DNA of 64,000 nt from contig NC_061862.1 in the NCBI RefSeq assembly GCF_907164915.1, forward strand, positions 136,143,520 through 136,207,519. Reading direction: 5' to 3'. This DNA is from Impatiens glandulifera (Eukaryota; Streptophyta; Magnoliopsida; Ericales; Balsaminaceae). Made by a program: the position numbers and the translations under genes. Below, piece after piece: positions 46,701 to 55,556 of this stretch. The notes under the pieces are model-generated. The model was not told where the DNA came from and did no database searches. It saw nothing but the letters and a program-made list of their open reading frames with translations. Each line of letters begins with the position of its first letter. Within the stretch, counting starts at the first letter, position 1.

Positions 46701-47773
46701 TCAGGAACATGTCGAACATTCTTCAAAAGTAGCTTGCACGAAGTGTTAGTATCCAAACAGACATCTCCTTTTCCAACAATCTTACACGTAACATGGTTTC
46801 CCAACGTCACTGAACCAAACTGTCCACTAGTGTAAGAAGCAAATATATCACAACGATTGGTGACATGATAAGAAGCACCTGAGTCTACCACCCATTGTGT
46901 ATCTTGAGAAACAAGGTTGATACTATCATTGTCGTAAACAATATCGATGTCGTTACCACCCACATCTGCAACCTTACTACTTCCATCTTGCTTATTCTCC
47001 TTTTGTTCCCGCTTCAAAGATCTGCACTGATACTTCTTGTGTCCTGGCTTGCCACAATGATAACATGTAATCTCTTTTCTCGAGCTGGATGTTCCCCGCG
47101 ACCTGTCTGAACTGCCACTGCGATTCTTTGGAGTTTTACTTTTACTTTTACCCCTTTTCTCAGTCACGAACACCTGACTTGGAGTCGAGAAGCCCTGTTC
47201 TTTTCTTCTAGCCTCTTCATTCAGCACGCTCTCTTTCATCATTTTCAAAGTGAGCTTACCTTGTGGAACAGAATTGGTAATTGAAACCACAAGTGTTTCC
47301 CAACTATCAGGCAGAGAATTAATCAAACACATAGCATTAAGCTCATCATCAAATTTAATTCCTATCGCAGCCAACTCATTTAGAATCCCCTGAAAAGCAT
47401 TTAGATGCTCAGACATAGAAGACCCATCTTGATATTTCAACGAGCAAAGCTTCCTAAATAGAAATGCTCTGTTTTGAGTGTTGTTCTTCTCATACAGCTC
47501 ACTTAAAATAGTCCACACCTTATAAGCATTAACTTCAGTAGCCACATGCTGATACACACTGTTGTCAACCCATTGCCTGATTTTACCAACTGCCTTTCTG
47601 TTCAGCTTCTTCCAATCTCCATCTGTCATAGCCTCTGGTTTGCCTTTATCACCCAAAATAGTATCTTCATAATCATAATTACACAATAAGTCCTCCATCC
47701 GTGACTTCCAGATTGTGTAATTGGTAGCTGTGAGTTTGATCATCGTTCCATTACTGCTCAACGATTCTTCCAT
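43796..47773 (-). CDS. Copia-4 gag-pol polyprotein (TNT1-like)
   Basis: The open frame continues upstream into the primer-binding site without an ATG; the first ATG is at 47773-47771 (MEESLSS), giving 1325 residues, the usual TNT1-type length. Domains in order: gag with UBN2-like helices, zinc knuckle CYHCGKPGHKKYQC (about 237-250), protease with WVVDSGAS (catalytic Asp about 297), integrase HHCC finger (His425, His430, Cys456, Cys459) and DDE residues (Asp487, Asp549, Glu584), reverse transcriptase with LLLYVDD (about 999-1004), and RNase H to the end. No stop, frameshift or lost catalytic residue is seen. The polyprotein is self-cleaved, copies the element RNA and integrates the DNA. The stop codon overlaps the polypurine tract. 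Confidence 0.95.
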   Translation of the reverse strand: MEESLSSNGTMIKLTATNYTIWKSRMEDLLCNYDYEDTILGDKGKPEAMTDGDWKKLNRKAVGKIRQWVDNSVYQHVATEVNAYKVWTILSELYEKNNTQNRAFLFRKLCSLKYQDGSSMSEHLNAFQGILNELAAIGIKFDDELNAMCLINSLPDSWETLVVSITNSVPQGKLTLKMMKESVLNEEARRKEQGFSTPSQVFVTEKRGKSKSKTPKNRSGSSDRSRGTSSSRKEITCYHCGKPGHKKYQCRSLKREQKENKQDGSSKVADVGGNDIDIVYDNDSINLVSQDTQWVVDSGASYHVTNRCDIFASYTSGQFGSVTLGNHVTCKIVGKGDVCLDTNTSCKLLLKNVRHVPDIRMNLISTGILDDEGYHSYFGEGKWKLTKGSLVIAKGKKVGSLYVTETKSYGGEANAVNDCSAHLWHKRLGHLSQNGMQVLSKTIDLQGLKFTDLKTCTDCLVGKQHKVSFKSFSPSRKPNILDMVHTDICSMDSLTLGGAHYYITFIDDCSKKVWAYCLKTKDQALDYFKLFHAEVERETGKKLKCVRSDNGGEYRGPFVEYCKSHGIKLLKTVPKTPQQNGVAERMNRSINERILCMLSHAKLPKSFWGEAMKTAVDLINLSPSSPLDGDVPERVWRGKDVSYDHLRVFGCKVFVHVPRDERAKLDSKTRQCIFIGYGHGEFGYRCWDPVNKKLIRSRDVVFFEDQTIEDFEKKEKPKSTENELPDNGRIRTPQSQPNDVENAQVEVDETPLVDAEPTEEAEQDDDSSLESPDDQHIRRSSRQRQPSSRYPPSEYVMLTDGGEPETYQEALSHENKNKWSVAMQEEINSLQENKTYDLVKLPKGKKTLKNKWVFKLKNQENISQSRYKARLVVKGFGQKKGIDFEEIFSPVVKRSSIRVVLALAASQDLEIEQLDVKTAFLHGDLEEEIYMEQPEGFKVKGKEDLVCRLRKSLYGLKQAPRQWYRKFDSFMEANGYNKTTSDHCVFIKRYGVDDYVILLLYVDDMLIVGQDIAKIEKLKRELNKSFAMKDLGSVKQILGMEITRDRKNRTLWLSQEKYIEKVLERFAMKNAKPVSVPLAGHFKLSSKQCPTSEKDKDEMKNVPYASAVGSLMYAMVCTRPDIAHAVGVVSRYLSNPGEEHWLAVKWILRYLQGSSKARLCFGSDTPILEGFTDSDMAGDVDSRKSISSFLVTFAGGAVSWQSRLQKCVALSTTEAEYIAATEACKEVLWMKKFLQELGQKQEKFTLFCDSQSAIHLSKNSAFHSRSKHIDVRYHWIRDVLEAKELNLEKIHTSENGADMFTKSLPKDKFEDCRERAGLLEPTKLC

Positions 47774-47822
47774 TTGAATTATACAAGAATCACCACCAAA
47801 CGAACTCAGCTCTGATACCACT

Positions 47823-48371
47823 TGTTGGAGAAATCGAATAATAGCACCTGTTTAGCAATTCAGAAATAAACAAGCTACAACAAGGCCTAACAATTCTTTT
47901 TCCCTTTTGTATAATCAAATAGGCAGACAAAACAATTGAGCATCAAACAATCAAAAACAGAGAGCAGGACACCAAGATTTTACGTGGAAAACCCAAATTA
48001 GGTAAAAACCACGGGACACTTCGGCCACTTAAATCATCCACTATATCAAATGGGTATACAATGTAGTTCAATACAAGCCTAGAGGTAATCTAACAAAAGT
48101 TATCAATTGACCTCATCCTAACTTGTCATTCACATACATTATCATCATCATTAAAGATGGCTAACCAAATGGAGAAGAGATAAAGGAAATCAGAAGAAGA
48201 ACCTGCTGCTTCAATGGAGGAATTGCTGCTTCAATGGAGGAAGAACTGCGGGAAGAGAGAGAGAGAAAAAAACCAATCTAAAACTGCTGTGTTTTTTTTC
48301 CCTTAATTAAATATGCCCTAATGGGCTTTATTAATTTGTTAGGCCCAGCTGTCAAATGAGCTGACCCAACA
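47823..48371 (-). repeat. Copia-4 5' LTR
   Basis: The upstream LTR in element orientation, 549 bp like its partner. It serves as promoter for the element; the primer site adjoins it at about 47809-47821 on the minus strand. Confidence 0.95.
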
Positions 48372-48519
48372 CTTTATAATTTTAACAAAATGATAATTTT
48401 AAGTAAGAGAAGTGAGAAAATTTTAGGAAAAAATTCATATGCTCCAATTCAAACTTCAAATGAATCCTCCTTAAAGCACATAAATATTTGATCCTACTGA
48501 TCGCTTGTGACTCATGTAA

Positions 48520-50837
48520 ACAACATAGATAACCCAAAAAATCTCTAAGGACCTCCAGGGCTATCCGTAGATTTATCTAGAACTTCCTGAATGTTCTAAT
48601 TAGCATGTTAATTAAAAAAATTGAAAAAACATAAATATATTTCTGAAATTACTACCTGAATAGCAACTATAAGAGACAACAAACATCTCTTAGCATACTT
48701 TTCAATAATGGCATGAACTTTTTCAATAATCTCTTCTTTTTCAATGGAAAGATTCAAAATCTGAAAATTGAGAAAGGAAAACAACAAGTTCCATTCTTGC
48801 ACAGTTTGTATAGTATGATTTAGGAAAGAGAGAAATACAAAGAATACTTGTTCAGGAGCACCTTTTCTAGCACGATACCATTTTCCATCCTAATCTATGT
48901 ATGTAATTGTTGTCCGCTTATCAATCGGATTAAAAGGAAGGAAATGCACTTCTTGGATGTTTGCACGAAACTATAACCAAAATTCTATTAATGATGAGAA
49001 AAGAGACACAAAAAGTATGGCTTCATCCTTTCTAACCTCCTTTGGAATAGCAAGCATGTTCACAATGGCTTTATCTATGGCATCTTGATTCTCCATTCTT
49101 TGTCCATGTCTTTATGAAATACTTGCAATAATAAGTATACATTTAAGTTAGATCTGTATTTATTTATTTTTCCCTGAAGGGAAAATTAATTCCACATCTC
49201 AATAAGGAACTGTAAGACGATTGAAGGTAAGAGTTCATGTCTTATTACTGTAGAGGACATCCATTCCAGCCATTTCTTCAATTGCAATCATTCTCTTTGT
49301 AATAGTAGCCTTAAGAGAAATAACAAAAAAAAATGAATTACAACAAAAGGAAATGTTTAGGAAGAGGAATTAGTAAAAAAAATTTAGAAGAATCATGTAC
49401 CTGTTGAGAAAGTCGATAGAAACCAATTGTAAGTGTGACAGATAAAACAATTGGCATGGCTATTGGTATGCCTTCAATCAAGAGAACGAGAAGGTTGTTT
49501 ATTCCACTTCTGTATGATCCACGTTGTATCGGGAACATGACAATTATTTCTAGAATAATACCGATAACAGTAGAGAAAATACAGAAGTTACCAATCGAAG
49601 TAAGAACCTGCAATAAGTAAGAAAACATGTGCTCTTTGTGTTAGTTACATAAATTCACTTTCTTCTAAAATTTTAGAATTGAGGCTGAATTTCCATCACC
49701 TACTAGAAATGACCAACGAATTCAGTTGAATCGATTAGATGTGCAGCTTTTCTAAAGAAGGAATAAACTCCAGTTGCTATCTCGAAGAACCTGTTGATTA
49801 ATATTAATTGTTTTGATCAACATAATCCACTATTTGGTAATGAACAGAAGTTTATTAATCTACCTTGGTTTTTGGAGCTAGATGTGCCATAAGAGCTGCA
49901 ACTACATTATTCTCTTCTATAAACTAATTGTCGAATTGATTATCACCGGACAAACAAATAATCCCTACAAAATCTTGCCAATCAGGACCTTGCCCCTATG
50001 ATACAGATAAATTTAGAATTTACAAAAAAAATAATTAAAAAATTAGAACTATATCAAGAATAAATTAAGTTAACTAACTCCTCCATTTTCCAGGACAAAT
50101 GCCATCAATGCAGCTGCTTCCATAACCTAATGGATTTCACATGAAACTTAGAAACTTCAAGAATTTGTTCTCCTGCATACTAGAGCCGGTCCCGAGTTTT
50201 GGGCTGCCCCAGCGCCCGTTAGAAAAAAGCTCGATATTTTTTTTGCCCTACGTATAGTTAAAAAATTTAATTAAAAAATGATTTAGGGTGAGGTTTGAAC
50301 CCATAACCAAAACAAAAGTTTTAAATTTTTTTTATCTAGAACCATTAGACTACAATATCTTATGTTCAAAATTACATTATATTTAATTAAAACCTTACAA
50401 TTTTTAATAAATGGGTTGACCTGAGGAGTGGACTGCCTTAGCCCGATGACTTGCTAAGCTTACCCAGAGCCGGCCCTGCTGTATACATAAATGATAATAA
50501 TGCATCTTGCTTGTTAGCTTCAAACGAGAATCCAAAGAAAGTATAAAACTAGAGCCACCAAGCTTACAGGATTTTCTTCGAGTTTGTTAGGGACAAAGAT
50601 GTTCAATCGGGCTTCCGCTTCTTTAGATGAAAGTCCTGCTGGTGATGTCCTTAGCTGTTCAAATACTTCATCCAATGGTAACCGCTCCTGTTGAACCAAA
50701 TAAACTGACATTGTTAATTATCACATTTATATTATCATATTTATTTGTCCTGGACAAGTCAATCATTTTACCAGGTTAATCCCATTATGGTTAAAACTCT
50801 CGGGATCCAACAATGACTTCTCCAGCTCCCCAACCAT
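48520..50837 (-). pseudogene. P-type proton ATPase (AHA10-like) pseudogene, 3' truncated
   Basis: Exon pieces of a P3A H+-ATPase run along the minus strand with introns retained. Exon 1 (50837-50772) encodes MVGELEKSLLDPESFNHNGINL; exon 2 (50687-50568) encodes 'LPLDEVFEQLRTSPAGLSS'. Later pieces are 'VMEAAALMAFVLENGG' (about 50127-50077), 'GPDWQDFVGI' (about 49990), 'KAAHLIDSTEFVGHF' (about 49750-49710), '[14 protein letters not shown]' (49610-49400), the P-domain start (about 49314-49240), and 'QDAIDKAIVNMLA', 'EVHFLPFNPIDKRT' and 'KGAPEQVF' (49095-48850). The SIIDKYAERG-like and SPGGP parts end near 48540. The LDP..FN..GI.L start matches the AHA10 branch. The catalytic CSDKTGT motif reads YSNKT-stop, so the phosphorylated Asp is lost, and the membrane and regulatory C-terminal third is missing. 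Functional relatives pump protons across plasma or vacuolar membranes. Confidence 0.88.
50181..50478. mobile_element. Small hAT-type element (MITE) in a pseudogene intron
   Basis: A 298-bp insertion has ends TAGAGCCGGTCCCGAG and, on the other strand, CAGGGCCGGCTCTGGG, an imperfect terminal inverted repeat of about 15 bp. It is flanked by an 8-bp duplication with one mismatch, CTGCATAC (50173-50180) and CTGTATAC (50479-50486), the size made by hAT transposases. It has no coding capacity. It lies between exon 2 and the next recognisable exon of the ATPase pseudogene, where the exon for the 'KFLGFMWNPLSW' region should be. Confidence 0.75.
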
Positions 50838-51527
50838 CTTTTCAGTACCGCAACCTATGAAGTTATATTGTCAAGCTCTTCTCATCACAAAATCTATTGA
50901 TAAACTCCTAATTATGTTATTTCATAAAATGAGATATCAATTAGGGAATTAATTTTAGAACACCACAAAATCTTGTATGAGTGCTTAATACTATAAACAT
51001 AAACAGGGAACAAGATCTATTCATCATGATGAACAAATTACGTTCATAATGTTCATTACTCGAAATGTTAACTACATTAAATAATGTCAGTTCCAAACTA
51101 AACGTAAAAAACAAGATATGAAACCTGAAAACATGAGTTAGTAATCGTCACTTACTCGAGTGTGAAGAAAAGATCTGAAAGGATGAATGGAGAGAGTTAC
51201 AAGAGTCAAATCCTGGCGTTCATGAAGATGAGAACGAGTAATTTGAGGTTTATCTAGTGGAAATGAATAAGTATATAAGAAAGGAAGAGTGTAAGAGTGA
51301 GTGCTTAAATGGTGGCGATAAAGATGACGGCGATAAAGATGACGGCGATAAAGATGACGATGATGATTAGGTTGTTGATTAGGTAGCTGACAACGATCTA
51401 AGACCATCTACAAGCAAAAAATCCATTTTCAAACCTATTTTAATATAAATGTCACATCAAACAAACGGTAATTTTTCTCCAACCAAAAAACTTATTCTCA
51501 AACTTAAAAGAATATTATTATAATATT
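50838..51527. other. Upstream flank of the ATPase pseudogene, no gene seen
   Basis: It holds a 15-bp tandem repeat (GGCGATAAAGATGAC, three full copies at about 51314-51361). The ORF across it (51138-51407, minus) is a low-complexity Arg/His translation of this repeat and is not credible as a gene. The rest may be the former promoter of the ATPase gene. Confidence 0.5.
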
Positions 51528-51995
51528 CTGTTACGACCCACGAATAAGAAAGCGCACCCTCCTCGGTCCTATAGAACAATTGGGCCAGCTTTATGTTCTG
51601 TTTAATAATTCATCTTTTATCTTCTCTTATATTTCTTTAAAACCGAATTCTGTTATTTTGGGAAGTTGTTGTAACAACTTTGTAACCGACTCTTGGGTAA
51701 TTCAGCCTCTTTAAATGCTGATGCCCACCCCACTTTTTGGGGCTATGAATTGAATCTTTTGGAACTTGGTGCTCTAAGTTATCTCTCGGCCCTCATCCCC
51801 TTTTCTTGGACCGCTAGGTGTATTCTAGTGGTATTCTCTTCTCACCTCGGTTTCTTCTCTCTTAACCTCGAATTCTTTCCTCACTCTATGTCTGCTGCGT
51901 TTGAGTATTGAATTCTATCCCTGGTCCCAACAATCAAGAACTTATTTCTTGAACTAAAGAACTCGAAAGGCTCGTTTATAGTTTAAAGTTTAACA
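51528..51995 (+). repeat. 5' LTR of a Ty3/gypsy element
   Basis: It starts TGTTACGACC and ends TTTAACA, and is followed after three bases by the primer site TGGTATCAGAGC (51999-52010) and a gypsy gag. A TTTAAATG motif near 51711 may be its TATA box. The 3' LTR lies beyond the window, so the borders rest on the TG...CA ends and the primer site only. Confidence 0.75.
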
Positions 51996-51998
51996 TAT

Positions 51999-52010
51999 TG
52001 GTATCAGAGC
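51999..52010 (+). promoter_or_regulatory. tRNA-Met primer-binding site of the gypsy element
   Basis: TGGTATCAGAGC, complementary to the 3' end of plant initiator tRNA-Met, begins three bases after the LTR and 27 bp before the gag ATG. Confidence 0.85.
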
Positions 52011-52025
52011 TGGGCGATTCTCAAC

Positions 52026-53284
52026 ATGGTAGAAACTCGCCAGCAATCAGAAATGGATGCTCTCAAGGCCCTTATTGAAAACCTGTCCCAACAAACAGCT
52101 GCGATGCAAGCTGCCATAGACCGAAGATTTGATGCGGCTGAAGAAAGAATGGCAGCCTTTGAGAGCGGGGCATCTGGAAATGTGCAAGAACCCCGTCGCA
52201 GACCCTATGATGATAATTCTTGCCACGGTCATTCCCCATTTAGGCCCCAGCACCCTGGCCAGAACCGCGACCAACACTATGCTCCTCCTACTCGGCTAAC
52301 CAAGGTCGATTTTTTTCGGTTTGATGAGTCCGATGTCGAGGGCTGGCTAATATCTGCCGAGCAATTTTTCAGGGTGGACAAAACTAGGGATGCCACGAAA
52401 CTAGAAATTTCACCCATTCACTTTTCTGGCGAAGCAAGAATGTGGTATATATCTTATCTACAGAATCGAGACCATATGGAGGCCCTATCTTGGGACGTGT
52501 TCAAGAGAGATCTTATGACGCAATTCGGACCCTCTATACACGACACTCCAATGAGACAGTTGATGAATCTGAAACAAGTTGGGTCGGTTCAAGATTATAA
52601 TCTGCAATATATGTGGATCTCTCAAAAACTCTACAACATGCCAAGGGAATACGTCATAGATTGCTACTTGTCCGGTCTAAGGGAGGAAATTGCAAACTGT
52701 ATCAGGTTGCGATTCCCGGATTCTCTAAACGAAGCCATGGCCATGGTTAAAGTCTAAGAAGCAACATATCGGTCCTTAATGAGCAATGGGAATTTGTACA
52801 ACGCCGAGCCACCACTACTGCCCAATCCGAGCAACGTCAAACCAAGTTGGCAAAGCACGAACAAAACCCCATACATCAAGCCGAGCTCATCATATGGGTC
52901 CTCTTCGAGTGCAACTCAGGGCCATATTAAGCAATTAGACCCGGTCTCAATGGATGAAAAGAGAAAGAAGGGCCTATGCTACACTTGCGATGAAAAATGG
53001 CAACCAAACCACAAGTGTAAATCAAAGTTATTCATGGTCTCGGCCAATGATCAAGAAGTCGCCCCAAGTCTCCAAGATCTTGCTCTGGAGGTAGACCTTG
53101 ATGATTCTATTTTGAAGCCTGATGCAGTGGAAGAACTAGCCATATCCTTACATGCATTGACTGGTTCTAAAACCTTTCAAACGCTCCAGATTCTTGGTAA
53201 AGTTGGGAACCTACCGGCCGTGATCCTAATTGATACAGGCAACACTCATAACTTCATTAATAGCAGGATAATGAAGAACATTAG
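52026..53284 (+). pseudogene. Ty3/gypsy gag-protease (chromovirus-like), one nonsense codon, interrupted
   Basis: The frame starts MVETRQQSEMDALK and runs as gag to a TAA at 52755-52757 (VKV-stop-EATY), where a CAA Gln codon is likely ancestral. The same frame reopens and continues to 53284. Gag motifs are 'RLTKVDFFRFDESDVEGWL..AEQFF', 'FSGEARMWY' and 'MNLKQVGSVQDY'. The zinc-knuckle equivalent is CYTCDEKWQPNHKC, followed by 'ISLHALTGSKTFQTLQILGKVGN' (two short runs) and protease 'VILIDTGNTHNFI' with an intact DTG. The SIRE-like insertion cuts the frame a few residues after the protease site; it resumes at 63931. Confidence 0.9.
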
Positions 53285-53449
53285 TGTTAGGTCAAATTAT
53301 TTTGACTAAGTGTTTAAATAATTTATCCCCTGATATTTTGATGATGAAATAATTTATGAGTCTTGATACAGGTGTATTAAGACAAACATGTCTTTAGACT
53401 TGGATCTAATGAGGGCCATTAGACCGATTTTGATCTCCATTCGCATAAA

Positions 53450-53972
53450 ATTAGACGCAAGTCTAATAGAATTAGACGTACAGTCTAACTCATCGGAGTT
53501 AGACGTGTAAGTCTAATAGACGTGTAAAAAATTAGACGGGTAGTCTAATGAATACACGGTATTAGACGTAAGTCTGATAAAATTAGACGTACAGTCTAAC
53601 TCATCAGAGTTAGACGTGTAAGTTTAATAGACGCGTAAAGAATTAGACGGGTAGTCTAATGAATACACGGAATTAGACGTAAGTCTAATAGAATTAGACG
53701 TACAGTTTAACTCATCGGAGTTAGACGTGTAAGTCTAATAGACGTGTAAAGAATTAGACGGGTAGTCTAATGAATACACGGAATTAGACGTAAGTCTAAT
53801 AGAATTAGACGTACAGTCTAATTCATCGGAGTTAGACGTGTAAGTCTAATAGACGTATAAAGAATTAGACGGGTAGTCTAATGAATACACAGAATTAAAC
53901 GTAAGTCTGATAGAATTAGACGTACAGTCTAACTCATCGGAGTTAGACGTGTAAGTCTAATAGACGTGTAAA
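53450..53972. repeat. Tandem array A, unit about 111 bp, of TTAGAC/GTCTAA hairpins
   Basis: Five units begin near 53450, 53561, 53672, 53783 and 53893. Each unit has four short inverted motifs of the form TTAGAC-N4to6-GTCTAA, for example TTAGACGTACAGTCTAA and TTAGACGGGTAGTCTAA. The arms are conserved while the loops differ in a fixed order within the unit. Confidence 0.92.
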
Positions 53973-54510
53973 GAATTAGACGGGTTGTCTAATTAATTGA
54001 AAGTTAGACGTGGGTCTAACTCCTTCAGATTAGTCTAAGGTAGAACTGGAATTAGACGTGGTAGTCTAACTCAGTGGAGTTAGACGTACCGGTCTAATGG
54101 TTATTATAATTAGACGGGTTGTCTAATTAATTGAAAGTTAGACGTGGGTCTAACTCCTTCAGATAAGTCTGAGGTAGAACCAGAATTAGACGTGGTAGTC
54201 TAACTCAGTGGAGTTAGACGTACCGGTCTAATGGTTATTATAATTAGACGGGTTGTCTAATTAATTGAAATTTAGACGTGGGTCTAACTCCTTCAGATAA
54301 GTCTGAGGTAGAACCGGAATTAGACGTGGTAGTCTAACTCAGTGGAGTTAGACGTACCGGTCTAATGGTTATTATAATTAGACGGGTTGTCTAATTAATT
54401 GAAAGTTAGACGTGGGTCTAACTCCTTCAGATAAGTCTGAGATAGAACCGGAATTAGACGTGGTAGTCTAACTCAGTGGAGTTAGACGTACCTGTCTAAT
54501 GGTTATTGAT
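53973..54510. repeat. Tandem array B, unit 134 bp, of TTAGAC/GTCTAA hairpins
   Basis: Four units begin near 53974, 54108, 54242 and 54376. Each carries four inverted motifs with loops GGGTT, GTGG, GTGGTA and GTACCG between the same arms. The array adjoins array A and ends with two more single motifs near 54511-54552. Confidence 0.92.
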
Positions 54511-55512
54511 ATTAGACGCGAGTCTAATTATATTAGACCAGGCGGTCTAATAGACGTTTTTCATTAGAAGGAGTTGACTTATTTCATTAGACTGGTTTCT
54601 TCAAATCCGTCTAACTGAAATACGTCTAATGCTCTGTTCAAGCAGTACGCTTGAATCTAGCATTTCTCCTACCCACGTGCTATAGCTGTACCCTACTCCT
54701 ACTCCACTTTCCTGTGAAGATTAGTACAACAACTATATGCATCCAATCAAGGAATGCCACGTAAGAGAATTTTCCTCACATTACTCGTTTTGCAGGTACA
54801 TCCCTGATGGAATATCCGGCGCATTACCAGTTCGGTACGGCCACGATCCTTGTGCTCAGAACCTGCTGTGTACAATGGAGGCTTTCCAATAGAAGAGCGC
54901 CACGTATCATTCTTGAACATTCGACCGTTAGCTCCTGATCAGTATTTAACCAATCCTTAGAGCAACGGACGAAGCACAAGCAACCTAGCTAATTTCCGAA
55001 CGACCAAGCATTCTAATTTTGCAGAGAGAGACTACTCAATCATCTTGCTTACTAAACTCATTCTTGAAGCTTCTTTCTGATTGTACTGTGTGTAAACCGA
55101 GAGAGAGAGCAAGAATCAAAACACCATTAGCTGAGTGATATTCTTCATCTTCTTGTAATTGAACAGAAAGTGTTCTGTTCAATATTGAGCTAAGTGTGTG
55201 TAAACTGTATTTGATTCTCATCATATAGTGAATCTTTCCGGTGGTTAGAAGAAGGGGTGACGTAGGAGAGTTTCTCCGAACATCCATAAACAAACTGCTA
55301 TGTTCTTCATTTTCTGTCATCTTTTCATATTTCGTCTTGTGCTTCAAACCCAAGTAAACAATTCCGCCTTGAATCTGTTTCAAGTGTTTACACAAGTTTG
55401 CGTAGAATAGAAAGTGAATTAAATCCTTAACATGATTTCTTTCAAACCGTTTTTCATAAGCCTTCATCCTTAGAAAGACCCCCGTCTCGAACGATAAAGC
55501 CGATCCTATCAA

Positions 55513-55526
55513 TTGGTATCAGAGCC
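55513..55526 (+). promoter_or_regulatory. tRNA-Met primer-binding site of the SIRE-like element
   Basis: TTGGTATCAGAGCC follows the LTR end after one base, as is usual for Copia elements. The gag ATG lies 30 bp further on. Confidence 0.9.
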
Positions 55527-55556
55527 AGGTTTCTATTCTCAAGTATTTCCTAAAAA

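Larger units (their letters stand above)
43236..48371 (-). mobile_element. Copia-4: young TNT1/Tork-like Copia retrotransposon, apparently complete
   Basis: A 5.1-kb minus-strand element with 549-bp LTRs (43236-43784 and 47823-48371), TG...CA ends and a perfect 5-bp target duplication, CTTTA (43231-43235 and 48372-48376). I count six LTR substitutions, about 98.9% identity, so it inserted recently. The primer site GTGGTATCAGAGC lies directly inside the 5' LTR, and the tract ACGGGGGAGATT abuts the 3' LTR. One uninterrupted polyprotein frame fills the interior. All sequence elements needed for transposition appear present; whether it is expressed cannot be read from the sequence. Confidence 0.97.
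53285..55511 (+). repeat. 5' LTR of the SIRE-like element
   Basis: A 2.2-kb LTR matching 61690-63901. Its first third is filled by two tandem arrays (53450-54510). A TATTTAA box at about 54942 lies some 570 bp before the LTR end, and ...CCTATCA is the end. The ORFs on its minus strand (for example 55036-55512) recur in the other LTR and are not genes. Confidence 0.92.

Noticed and set aside
47774..47821. Extension of the Copia-4 polyprotein to a start at 47821
   Set aside because: That start is a GTG inside the tRNA primer-binding site; the first ATG at 47773 is more credible.
51138..51407. Minus-strand ORF with repeated RRHLY units
   Set aside because: It translates the 15-bp tandem repeat; low complexity and no family resemblance.
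53450..54552. CRISPR-like array in the regularly spaced TTAGAC repeats
   Set aside because: The sequence is plant nuclear DNA, the units are tandem with conserved 'spacers', and the arrays lie inside LTRs.
55036..55512. 158-residue minus-strand ORF in the 5' LTR, with a partner at 63531-63902
   Set aside because: It exists only because the LTR is present twice; the copy in the other LTR is truncated, and no known domain is visible.
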